Positions 1-6,725 of a DNA stretch of 8,703 nucleotides are shown here, piece after piece. Position numbers and translations under genes: made by a program. The stretch spans positions 1 to 8,703 of the forward strand of contig DAONLG010000065.1 in NCBI GenBank assembly GCA_035406565.1, in the 5' to 3' direction. Position 1 is the first letter of the stretch, and every line of letters begins with the position of its first letter. This stretch comes from Soehngenia sp035406565. GTDB lineage: Bacteria; Bacillota; Clostridia; Tissierellales; Tissierellaceae. The notes under the pieces were generated by a model. The model was given only the letters and a program-made list of their open reading frames with translations, did no database searches and was not told the DNA's origin.

Positions 1-40
1 ACCCTTTTTTGTTTCTCTTTCTTTGAATGTAACTAATCAT
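1..40 (-). CDS. Type IV prepilin, N-terminal leader only (partial, runs off the left edge)
   Basis: Only 13 codons and one extra base are visible. They read MISYIQRKRNKKG and the next codon begins with T. A short, strongly basic leader ending in Lys-Lys-Gly is the classic class III (prepilin peptidase) leader, in which cleavage follows the Gly and the mature protein starts with Phe. A codon starting with T is compatible with Phe but does not prove it. The ATG sits 7 bases after a perfect AAAGGAGG. The gene follows pilC by 35 bases in the same direction, which is where clostridial pilus operons often carry a pilin. I infer a major or minor pilin that would be processed by PilD and assembled by PilB/PilC. 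The hydrophobic helix that would confirm this lies outside the window. Another ATG at 45-47, just after the ribosome site, is too close to it and is in a different frame. Confidence 0.72.
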   Translation of the reverse strand, partial: MISYIQRKRNKKG

Positions 41-47
41 TTTTCAT

Positions 48-55
48 CCTCCTTT
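48..55 (-). promoter_or_regulatory. Ribosome binding site of the partial prepilin gene
   Basis: AAAGGAGG on the minus strand is a near-perfect Shine-Dalgarno sequence. Its 7-base spacing to the ATG at 38-40 decides the start and supports a real gene running off the left edge. Confidence 0.8.
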
Positions 56-75
56 ATAATTTAAAATAATATTGC

Positions 76-1275
76 CTAAATAGTATTGACTACTTCAAAC
101 ATTGGTAAATACATTGCTATGACGATAAATCCTATTATAAGTGCCATAAATACAATCATTAGAGGCTCTAACATGCTTGTAAGCCTCGTCAATGCAACAT
201 CTACCTCTTCATCGTAAAAATCTGCGGTTTTTAATAGTATGTCGTCAAGCGCTCCTGACTCTTCTCCTATTTTTACCATAGAGTCTACCATTGGTGGGAA
301 AATTTCTACATCTCTTATCATTCGAGACAATGGAACTCCTCTTCTAATGTCTTCTATTCCCGATATTAGCTTTTCTTCTACAACTTTATTATTTACAACC
401 CTTGATACCACCTCCATGCTTCTTAGTAGTGGAATTCCTGATGACATAAGTGTTGATAATGTTCTTGTAAACCTAGATGTCACAATTTTTACTGTAGTAC
501 CTTTGATGATTGGTAGTTTTAGCTTAATTCCATCAAATAGTCTCCTGCCATTTTCTGAATTAATGAAGCTAGTTATGCCAAAGACTAATAAAGCTACTAT
601 ACCAATAAATATATACCAATAGGATTTGAGAAAATCCGACAATCCTATGAGTATTCGTGTTGGCAAAGGTAGGGGTGTATCACTACCTTCAAACATACCT
701 ACAAAAGTTGGCAATATAAATATCAACATAAATATAACTACTGCTACTGAGACTATCATAAGGACTATTGGATATACCATTGAACTTCTGACTTTGTTTT
801 CAGTCTTGTTCTCTTTTTCAAAGTGAACTGCCATTCTTTCAAGTATTGTATCCAAGTTACCACTGACTTCTCCGGCTTCTACCATGTTAATCAGTATCGT
901 TGGAAAAACTTTTGGGTGCATTTTCATAGCTTCGGATAGAGTGATCCCCTTTTGTACATTTTCAGCTACATCCTTTATTGCCTTTTTTAATGTTTTATTT
1001 TCGGTTTGAGCAGATAATATATCTAGTGAATTTACAATATTTATACCCGCATCTAGCATTGTATAAAACTGTCTGCAGAATACTGCAAGGTCCTTTTTTT
1101 TAACTTTTTTTGAGAACAGCTCAAATTTTGCTTCGGATTCGATATCTCTTTCGATTGAAACAGGTAAATAATTATTAGTCTTTATCATATTTATCACTTC
1201 TGTCTCACTAGTTGATTCCATCGAACCTGTTATCTTGAACCCATCCTTTGTAAGAGCAACATATTTATATTTCAT
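76..1275 (-). CDS. pilC: PilC, type IV pilus inner-membrane platform protein (GspF/T2SSF family)
   Basis: At 399 residues this is the normal length for PilC/GspF. Two copies of the T2SSF domain are visible, at about residues 66-188 and 269-391. Each carries the family pattern of Phe-Pro followed by a Met-Val stretch and a Gly-Glu-x-Ser-Gly-x-Leu-Asp segment (124-145 and 326-347). Hydrophobic segments at about 168-190, 219-238 and 369-391 give the expected three membrane spans, with the helical domains in the cytoplasm. In the family, PilC is the membrane base on which the PilB and PilT ATPases act to insert or remove pilin subunits. The ATG is preceded by an AGGTGA ribosome site that overlaps the pilT stop codon, so translation is probably coupled to pilT. 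A prepilin leader follows 35 bases downstream. The family assignment is secure; PilC rather than a secretion GspF rests on the neighbouring pilT. Confidence 0.95.
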   Translation of the reverse strand: MKYKYVALTKDGFKITGSMESTSETEVINMIKTNNYLPVSIERDIESEAKFELFSKKVKKKDLAVFCRQFYTMLDAGINIVNSLDILSAQTENKTLKKAIKDVAENVQKGITLSEAMKMHPKVFPTILINMVEAGEVSGNLDTILERMAVHFEKENKTENKVRSSMVYPIVLMIVSVAVVIFMLIFILPTFVGMFEGSDTPLPLPTRILIGLSDFLKSYWYIFIGIVALLVFGITSFINSENGRRLFDGIKLKLPIIKGTTVKIVTSRFTRTLSTLMSSGIPLLRSMEVVSRVVNNKVVEEKLISGIEDIRRGVPLSRMIRDVEIFPPMVDSMVKIGEESGALDDILLKTADFYDEEVDVALTRLTSMLEPLMIVFMALIIGFIVIAMYLPMFEVVNTI

Positions 1276-1285
1276 TTTTAATCAC

Positions 1286-2338
1286 CTAGTAGATATATTT
1301 TTTCATTTCTTCTGCACTTACAGCCCTTCCTATAGCAGTATCTTTAGAAATAGTTCCTGTTTTATATAAATTTAATAATGCTGAATCCATAGTCTGCATT
1401 TTAAACTTAGCTCCAGTTTGTATAGCGGTTTGAACCTGATGTATTTGATCTTCCCTAATTAAATTCTTGATAGCAGGTGTTGCAACCATTACTTCAAAAG
1501 CAGCAACCCTTCCTTTCCCATCAGAGCGTGGTAAAAGTTGTTGTGTTATAATTGCTTGCAATACTGATGCTAGTTGAACGCGTATTTGCTGTTGCTGATG
1601 AGGAGGAAATACGTCAATAATTCTATCTATAGTCTCTGGTGCTCCGATAGTATGTAATGTTGACAATACTAAGTGACCAGTCTCTGCCGCTGTAACAGCA
1701 ATAGCAATCGTTTCTAAATCTCTCATTTCGCCTACTAAAATTACATCTGGATCCTCCCTTAGTGCAGCTCTTAACCCACTAGAAAAACTCAGGGTATCTG
1801 CGCCAATTTCTCTTTGATTTACAATAGATTTGTTGTGTTTATGAAGATATTCAATAGGATCCTCTAAAGTCAGTATATGACATTTTCTTTCTGCATTTAT
1901 CTTGTTGATCATAGTTGCTAATGTAGTGGATTTCCCGCTACCTGTTGGTCCAGTAACGAGAATTAAACCTCTAGGCAATCTTGTAAGTTCAGAGATTATA
2001 TCTGGTAATCCGAGAGATTCCATAGAAGGTATATCATATGGTATAATTCTCAGAGCCATTCCAAAGCTTCCTCTTTGTTTGTATGCATTCACTCTGAATC
2101 TGCTTTTACCAGGAATTGCATAAGAGAAATCATATTCTCCAAACTCCATAAGGTTTTGAAATTGATTATCATTAACTACTTGTTTAACAAGTTTTTCAGT
2201 GTCTAATGGATTTAATGGCACATTCCCATAGTTGAGCAGTTCTCCATTTACCCTGATAATAGGTGTCGCCCCAGCAACTATATGCACATCAGATGCTTTT
2301 AATTTAATAGCTTCGGTTAAAATATCATCTATATTCAT
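1286..2338 (-). CDS. pilT: PilT, type IV pilus retraction ATPase
   Basis: This 350-residue cytoplasmic hexameric ATPase has the usual PilT length. The secretion-ATPase motifs are intact: Walker A GPTGSGKST (130-138), Asp box LTLEDPIE (157-164), Walker B DPDVILVGEMRD (196-207) and His box TGHLVLSTLHT (220-230). The C-terminal AIKNLIRE segment (289-296) matches the AIRNLIRE motif that marks PilT and separates it from PilB. The protein lacks the long N-terminal domain and the cysteine cluster of PilB, as expected. PilT powers pilus depolymerisation and so twitching motility. The gene starts 13 bases after pilB; the pilB stop codon overlaps its AAGGAGA ribosome site. Its presence implies that the pilus is retractable. 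Confidence is high because both the motifs and the context agree. Confidence 0.96.
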   Translation of the reverse strand: MNIDDILTEAIKLKASDVHIVAGATPIIRVNGELLNYGNVPLNPLDTEKLVKQVVNDNQFQNLMEFGEYDFSYAIPGKSRFRVNAYKQRGSFGMALRIIPYDIPSMESLGLPDIISELTRLPRGLILVTGPTGSGKSTTLATMINKINAERKCHILTLEDPIEYLHKHNKSIVNQREIGADTLSFSSGLRAALREDPDVILVGEMRDLETIAIAVTAAETGHLVLSTLHTIGAPETIDRIIDVFPPHQQQQIRVQLASVLQAIITQQLLPRSDGKGRVAAFEVMVATPAIKNLIREDQIHQVQTAIQTGAKFKMQTMDSALLNLYKTGTISKDTAIGRAVSAEEMKKYIY

Positions 2339-2351
2339 TTATTAGTTCTCC

Positions 2352-4028
2352 TTATCCTAATGTAAATCCTACTCTCATAACTTCCTCATAGCTAGTCATT
2401 CCAGCTTTAGCTAAGTTTACAGCAGATTGCAACAATGTTGTCATACCATCATTTATAGCTTGCTCTCTTAACTTATCTGTATTTGCATTCATGTCTATTA
2501 GTCTTCTCATATCCTCGTTAATTGGCATTATTTCATGTACTGCTGCTCTACCTTTATAACCTTTGTTGCAAGCATTGCAGCCAACTGGTTTGTATAGTAT
2601 TAAATTATCATCTTCTACTCCAAGCATCTTTTTCTGTGTATCGCTAGCGACATAGCTCTCTTTACACTTTGGGCATAATAATTTAACTAATCTTTGAGAG
2701 ACTACTCCAATAACTGAAGAAGAAACCATATATGATTCTATTCCCATATCAATAAGCCTAGCTATGGTAGACGGACTGTCATTAGTGTGTAAAGTCGAAA
2801 GAACTAGATGTCCTGTTATAGCAGCCCTCACCGCAATTTCAGCTGTCTCACTATCTCGAATTTCTCCTACCATAATTATGTCTGGGTCTTGTCTTAAGAT
2901 TGATCTAAGTCCAGAAGCAAAAGAAAGTCCAGATTTAACGTTTACTTGTACTTGATTTATTCCTTCGAGCTTATATTCTACAGGGTCTTCAACTGTGATT
3001 ATGTTTTTCTCAATTTTATTCAATTCTCTCAGAACTGTGTAAAGTGTCGTAGTCTTCCCACTTCCTGTAGGGCCGGTAACCAAGATCATCCCATATGGTT
3101 GGCTTAATATCTTATCGAAATTTCTTAACTCATATTCAGTAAATCCTAACGCCTCTTTACTAAAGTTAAAGCTTTCTTTATCGAGTAATCTTATGACTAT
3201 TTTTTCTCCGTAAACAGTAGGCAGTGAAGAAATCCTCATATCGATTGGTTTTCCATTCACAACAGATTCGACTCGTCCATCCTGAGGAATTCTCTTTTCG
3301 GCGATGTTCATTTTCCCTAATATCTTTATTCTCGTAACTATTGCGGATAAATTTATCCTAGGTATTTTCATTATTTCCGCTAAGTCTCCGTCAACTCTGA
3401 ATCTAACCCTTATATCTTCTGCTCCAGGCTCTATATGTATATCCGATGCTCTCATCTTTATGGCTTGCTCAAACAGTGTATTTATCAATCTAACTATAGG
3501 TGCACTTGCTACCTCAGCCTGTTCCTTTTCAATATACTCGTCATTCATGCTATCATCATTATAATTGAATTCCTGTAAAACTTTTTTGCTAACTCCAGCA
3601 GTATAATATTTGTCAATCAAAGCGTCGATATCAGATTCAGTTGCAATTACAGGTTCTAAATCCATCTTTGTATATAACTTTACATCATCAACTGCATAGA
3701 AATTAAGCGGATCTACCATTGCTATTATTAGTTTATCATCCTGTTTGTTGATAGGTATAATTTTATGCCTTCTAACTATAGTTTCTGGTAACATATTTAC
3801 TACACTTTCGTTCACCTCATACTTACTTAAATCCACTCTAGGAAATCCAAGTTGATATTCAAGAACTTCAACTATATCCTCAGCTGTAACCCACCCTTTT
3901 TCAACTAATATTTCACCAATCTTTTTTAAAGAAGATGATTGCTCTTGCAAAGCAATCTTTAGTTGCTGAGAATTAATTTTCCCTGAATACAGTAATATTT
4001 CTCCAAGTTTTAATGTAGTCTTTTGCAT
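2352..4028 (-). CDS. pilB: PilB, type IV pilus assembly (extension) ATPase with MshEN-type N-terminal domain
   Basis: This is a GspE/PilB-family AAA+ motor of 558 residues that powers pilin polymerisation on the PilC platform. Residues 7-30 and 36-59 form two 24-residue motifs separated by five residues, the layout of the c-di-GMP-binding MshEN domain. The catalytic part has Walker A GPTGSGKT (319-326), Asp box ITVEDPVEY (344-352), Walker B DPDIIMVGEIRD (381-392), His box TGHLVLSTLHTND (405-417) and the PilB/GspE zinc-binding cysteines C452, C455, C484 and C487. I chose the ATG at 4026-4028. The frame is open back to a TTG at 4074-4076, but that codon has no ribosome site and would lie only about 10 bases from the start of the shorter predicted transcript. 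The ATG has a modest GGGG site 7 bases upstream. It is the first gene of the pil operon. Confidence 0.96.
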   Translation of the reverse strand: MQKTTLKLGEILLYSGKINSQQLKIALQEQSSSLKKIGEILVEKGWVTAEDIVEVLEYQLGFPRVDLSKYEVNESVVNMLPETIVRRHKIIPINKQDDKLIIAMVDPLNFYAVDDVKLYTKMDLEPVIATESDIDALIDKYYTAGVSKKVLQEFNYNDDSMNDEYIEKEQAEVASAPIVRLINTLFEQAIKMRASDIHIEPGAEDIRVRFRVDGDLAEIMKIPRINLSAIVTRIKILGKMNIAEKRIPQDGRVESVVNGKPIDMRISSLPTVYGEKIVIRLLDKESFNFSKEALGFTEYELRNFDKILSQPYGMILVTGPTGSGKTTTLYTVLRELNKIEKNIITVEDPVEYKLEGINQVQVNVKSGLSFASGLRSILRQDPDIIMVGEIRDSETAEIAVRAAITGHLVLSTLHTNDSPSTIARLIDMGIESYMVSSSVIGVVSQRLVKLLCPKCKESYVASDTQKKMLGVEDDNLILYKPVGCNACNKGYKGRAAVHEIMPINEDMRRLIDMNANTDKLREQAINDGMTTLLQSAVNLAKAGMTSYEEVMRVGFTLG

Positions 4029-4035
4029 ATATATA

Positions 4036-4040
4036 CCCCG
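4036..4040 (-). promoter_or_regulatory. Weak ribosome binding site deciding the pilB start
   Basis: CGGGG on the minus strand lies 7 bases before the pilB ATG. It matches the anti-Shine-Dalgarno sequence less well than the AAGGAGG-type sites elsewhere in the window. It still favours this ATG over the upstream TTG, which has no purine-rich site. Confidence 0.5.
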
Positions 4041-4092
4041 TTTAAAGTAATATTTCAGAAAATATTTATTATTCAATATGTTTTATATTTCT

Positions 4093-4121
4093 ATAATACG
4101 ACTTATTGTTGAATATATCAA
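4093..4121 (-). promoter_or_regulatory. Sigma-A promoter P2 (proximal) of the pil operon
   Basis: On the minus strand, -35 TTGATA (4116-4121) and -10 TATTAT (4093-4098) are separated by 17 bases. Each box matches the consensus at five of six positions. Transcription would begin near 4086, giving a leader of about 58 bases before the pilB ATG. This is a prediction from sequence only. Confidence 0.7.
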
Positions 4122-4169
4122 GAGAAATATAGTTGTTAACACATTGATTTACTGATTTAATAATATATG

Positions 4170-4198
4170 ATTTTATCTCGTTAAAGTGTTGCTGTCAA
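4170..4198 (-). promoter_or_regulatory. Sigma-A promoter P1 (distal) of the pil operon
   Basis: On the minus strand, a perfect -35 TTGACA (4193-4198) and a -10 TAAAAT (4170-4175, five of six) are separated by 17 bases. The -35 box directly follows the T-tract of the udk terminator. Transcription would begin near 4163, giving a leader of about 135 bases. This is a prediction from sequence only. Confidence 0.72.
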
Positions 4199-4222
4199 CA
4201 AAAAAAGCAGGTTACCCTGCTA
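4199..4222 (-). terminator. Intrinsic terminator after udk
   Basis: On the minus strand, AGCAGG (4216-4221), a GTAA loop (4212-4215) and CCTGCT (4206-4211) form a perfect six-pair stem followed by a run of seven T that includes the last stem base. The 5' arm begins inside the udk TAG stop codon (4220-4222). It ends the upstream operon just before the pil promoters. With only six pairs it may be leaky. Confidence 0.85.
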
Positions 4223-4846
4223 TAATTTTTGTCTAATAATATCGTTTATTTTTGTCACTATTATGTCTATGGCTACTTTGTTGTATCCTCCTTCGGGTAT
4301 TATGATGTCAGCATACCTCTTGGTGGGTTCTACAAACTGTAAATGAGCTGGTCTTACAGTATTCATGTATTGGTTTATTACTGATTCAAGAGTCCTTCCT
4401 CTGTAATTGATATCACGATTGATCCTTCTTATAACACGAACATCTGCATCTGTATCTACGAAAATTTTTATGTCCATCAAATTTCTTAATTCTTCATCAT
4501 ACAATATCAATATACCTTCTAATATGATTATGTCTTTTGGCTCTACTAATATTGTTTCCTTTTTACGGTTGTGATTTTCAAAGTCATAAATAGGTTTCTC
4601 AATTGGCTCCCAATTCATTAATTTTTTTAAGTGACTTATTAAAAGCTGATTATCAAATGCAAATGGATGATCATAGTTAGTCTTTACTCTCTCTTCAAAA
4701 CTCAAATCACTTTGATCTTTGTAATATGAATCTTGTTCGATGACTGCAACATTCTTATCGGTGATAGCTTTGTAGATTTCATTTGTTACTGTAGATTTTC
4801 CAGAGCCTGTACCTCCGGCTATTCCAATGATTATAGGATTTCTCAT
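4220..4846 (-). CDS. udk: Uridine kinase (uridine/cytidine kinase)
   Basis: Udk phosphorylates uridine and cytidine to UMP and CMP in cytoplasmic pyrimidine salvage. The 208-residue length is typical. Visible motifs are the P-loop GGTGSGKS (11-18), the DSYYKD segment holding the likely catalytic Asp39, NYDHPFAFD (57-65), PIYDFENHNR (85-94), ILEGILIL (108-115), the DTDADVR lid-region segment (131-137) with its following Arg-rich stretch, and RGR (149-151). The start codon overlaps the stop of the upstream U32 gene as ATGA, and a GAGG ribosome site lies 7 bases before it, so translation is probably coupled. It is the last gene of its operon, with a terminator starting in its stop codon. The position beside trmR and a U32 gene matches the B. 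subtilis yrrM-yrrN-yrrO-udk order. No greA follows here. Confidence 0.96.
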   Translation of the reverse strand: MRNPIIIGIAGGTGSGKSTVTNEIYKAITDKNVAVIEQDSYYKDQSDLSFEERVKTNYDHPFAFDNQLLISHLKKLMNWEPIEKPIYDFENHNRKKETILVEPKDIIILEGILILYDEELRNLMDIKIFVDTDADVRVIRRINRDINYRGRTLESVINQYMNTVRPAHLQFVEPTKRYADIIIPEGGYNKVAIDIIVTKINDIIRQKL

Positions 4847-6078
4847 TTGTCATCCTCTCTTTTCTTTCTAATTAAATAAAAAGGTTTGACTGGATTATTA
4901 ATCTTTATTTTAATTATTTGTTGAGCATGAGGAGCAGACTCTATGGGGTCATCTTCTTCATTCCACATATTTTTTATTTCTAATTCAAAATAATCCATAT
5001 CTGGTCCAAAAACTTCGACTACATCTCCTAGATTAATTCTATTTCTCTGTTCTATTGTTGCAATTTTCGTATCTTTATCATAATTTATTATCATTCCTAC
5101 AAAATCATACTTTCTTATATATGAATTTGTCGTGAACACTTGTGCATTGGTTTTCGCTTCATTATAGAAAAAACCAGTTGTGAAATCTCTGTGACTTACT
5201 TTTCTCAATTCTTCAAGTAGTTTTTTATCAAAGGTATAATTAAGTGGATCTTTGTAATAGTCATCAATAGCTTTTCTATAAGCTCCAACTACTGTTGCTA
5301 CATAATATGAGCTTTTTACTCTTCCTTCAATCTTAAAGCTTTTTACTCCTGCTTCAATGAGTTCATCAATATGATCAATCATGCATAAATCTTTTGAATT
5401 GAATATAAATGTGCCTTCTTCATGTTCTTCTATCGGAAAATATTCTCCAGGTCTTTTTTCTTCTACTACATTGTATTTGTATCTACATGGTTGAGCGCAA
5501 TCTCCTCTGTTTGCATCTCTACCAGTCATGTAGCTGCTCAATAGACATCGTCCTGAATAACTCATGCACATTGCCCCATGAACAAAAACTTCTAGTTCTA
5601 AATCATCAGGAGCTTTTTCTGATATAGATCTAATTTCTTCTAATGTCAATTCCCTAGCTAATACAATTCTTCTAATTCCGAGGTTATACCAAAACATAAT
5701 TGTTTCAAAATTTGTTACACTTGCTTGAGTGCTTAAATGAATTGGCAAATCTTTAGCGGCACTTCTTACAACCATAAACACGCCAGGATCTGAAACAATA
5801 ACAGCATCTATACCTATATCATTGAGGTTTTTTACGTACTCATCTAGTCCTTTTAAATCTTCATCATGTGGAACTATGTTTAATGTCACATATACTTTTT
5901 TATCAAGTTCATGTGCAAATTCAACAGCTTTTTTTATATCTTCTAATGTAAAGTTTTTAGAAGCTTTCCTCAGCCCAAATGCCTCTCCTCCTAGATAAAC
6001 AGCATCTGCTCCGTATATGATCGCCATCTTTAATTTTTCTAGGTCACCTGCTGGGGCTAATAATTCAACTTTTTCCAA
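4843..6078 (-). CDS. trhP: U32 peptidase-family protein, likely tRNA U34 hydroxylation factor (TrhP/YrrO type)
   Basis: The protein has the U32 barrel start (LLAPAGDLEKLK near the N terminus) and the U32 signature, a Glu-x-Phe to Cys-x4-Gly-x-Cys pattern at about residues 163-178. Four cysteines at about C171, C178, C194 and C198 match the conserved set that holds an iron-sulfur cluster in studied U32 proteins such as UbiU/UbiV. About 411 residues fits the TrhP/YrrO group. TrhP-type proteins form 5-hydroxyuridine at tRNA position 34, the substrate of the TrmR methyltransferase encoded just upstream, so context supports this role over proteolysis. I chose the TTG at 6076-6078: it lies 7 bases after a perfect AAGGAGG. 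An in-frame TTG two codons earlier (6082-6084) would sit one base from that site. The gene lies two bases after the trmR stop, and its own stop overlaps the udk start. Confidence 0.9.
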   Translation of the reverse strand: MEKVELLAPAGDLEKLKMAIIYGADAVYLGGEAFGLRKASKNFTLEDIKKAVEFAHELDKKVYVTLNIVPHDEDLKGLDEYVKNLNDIGIDAVIVSDPGVFMVVRSAAKDLPIHLSTQASVTNFETIMFWYNLGIRRIVLARELTLEEIRSISEKAPDDLELEVFVHGAMCMSYSGRCLLSSYMTGRDANRGDCAQPCRYKYNVVEEKRPGEYFPIEEHEEGTFIFNSKDLCMIDHIDELIEAGVKSFKIEGRVKSSYYVATVVGAYRKAIDDYYKDPLNYTFDKKLLEELRKVSHRDFTTGFFYNEAKTNAQVFTTNSYIRKYDFVGMIINYDKDTKIATIEQRNRINLGDVVEVFGPDMDYFELEIKNMWNEEDDPIESAPHAQQIIKIKINNPVKPFYLIRKKREDDK

Positions 6079-6080
6079 AC

Positions 6081-6725
6081 TCAATCCTCCTTATATGTTA
6101 ATGCTACTCCATCTCCTATAGGTATGATAGAAGTCATGTAGCCATTTATGGTAGTTATATATTCTAGATATTTTCTCATATTATTTACAATTGTCCTGTT
6201 TTTCTTTTGGACAGAATCATCATTAGCTGTCATACCTTTATATAGTACATTATCCGATATGATTACGCCACTATTATTTAACATCTCTTTGCCCATATCA
6301 AAATACTCTTTATATCTAGATTTATTTGCATCTATGAATATCAAGTCATATTTTTTTGTCAATAGTGGTAAAACTAAGATAGCATCCCCTTCAATCACTT
6401 GAATATTACTTGATAAATTAGCTTTATTAATATTGTTTATTGCCATGTCAACCATGGATGGATCCATCTCAATTGTCGTTATCTTACAATTTGAATTTTG
6501 TGCCATTAAGATACTCGAATAACCAATAGCTGTTCCAATTTCAAGTATTTCTTTAGGTTTAGTTATTTTTATTAAAACTCTCAATAATTGAGCAGTTTCT
6601 TTTTGTAAAATAGGAATTTTGTTGTTATTAGCATACTCTCTCAATTCACTTAATAATTTTGTTTCTTCAAAGCACAAGCTTTGTATGTAATTGATTACTT
6701 TATCATCTATTATATTAGACATCAT
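6081..6725 (-). CDS. trmR: tRNA 5-hydroxyuridine O-methyltransferase (TrmR/YrrM family)
   Basis: This is a 214-residue class I SAM-dependent O-methyltransferase of the catechol-OMT-like family. The SAM-binding motif I is ILEIGTAIGYSS (60-71), followed by the acidic strand ITTIEMDP (82-89). The likely metal ligands are Asp132 (FIDANKSRYKEYF) and Asp158-Asn159 (IISDNVLYKG). In B. subtilis, YrrM (TrmR) methylates 5-hydroxyuridine to 5-methoxyuridine at wobble position 34. The adjacent U32 gene, which would make the hydroxyl substrate, and the downstream udk reproduce that locus and favour this function over a small-molecule methyltransferase. The first of two adjacent ATG codons is used, directly abutting the queT stop and 7 bases after AAGGA. 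The stop TGA overlaps the upstream TTG of the next gene. The family is certain and the tRNA substrate is inferred from synteny. Confidence 0.9.
   Translation of the reverse strand: MMSNIIDDKVINYIQSLCFEETKLLSELREYANNNKIPILQKETAQLLRVLIKITKPKEILEIGTAIGYSSILMAQNSNCKITTIEMDPSMVDMAINNINKANLSSNIQVIEGDAILVLPLLTKKYDLIFIDANKSRYKEYFDMGKEMLNNSGVIISDNVLYKGMTANDDSVQKKNRTIVNNMRKYLEYITTINGYMTSIIPIGDGVALTYKED
6086..6092 (-). promoter_or_regulatory. Ribosome binding site of the U32 gene
   Basis: AAGGAGG on the minus strand lies within the end of trmR. Its 7-base spacing to the TTG at 6076-6078 selects that codon over the TTG at 6082-6084. Confidence 0.75.

Noticed and set aside
239..826. Open reading frames on the plus strand opposite pilC
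   Set aside because: They lie wholly inside pilC, which has clear family motifs; they have no ribosome sites and show no recognisable domain.
1286..4028. pilB and pilT as type II secretion ATPases
   Set aside because: A retraction ATPase with the AIKNLIRE segment is specific to type IV pili, and the operon continues into a prepilin-like gene.
4029..4076. A longer PilB starting at the TTG at 4074-4076 (16 extra residues)
   Set aside because: There is no ribosome site before the TTG, it lies about 10 bases from the predicted P2 transcript start, and the conserved MshEN motif begins seven residues after the downstream ATG, as is usual for the family.
4029..4199. A c-di-GMP riboswitch in the pilB leader, as found before some clostridial pilus genes
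   Set aside because: I see no GEMM-type conserved core or GC-containing paired stems in this AT-rich stretch; only one weak AT hairpin. A covariance-model search (Rfam GEMM-I and GEMM-II) would settle it.
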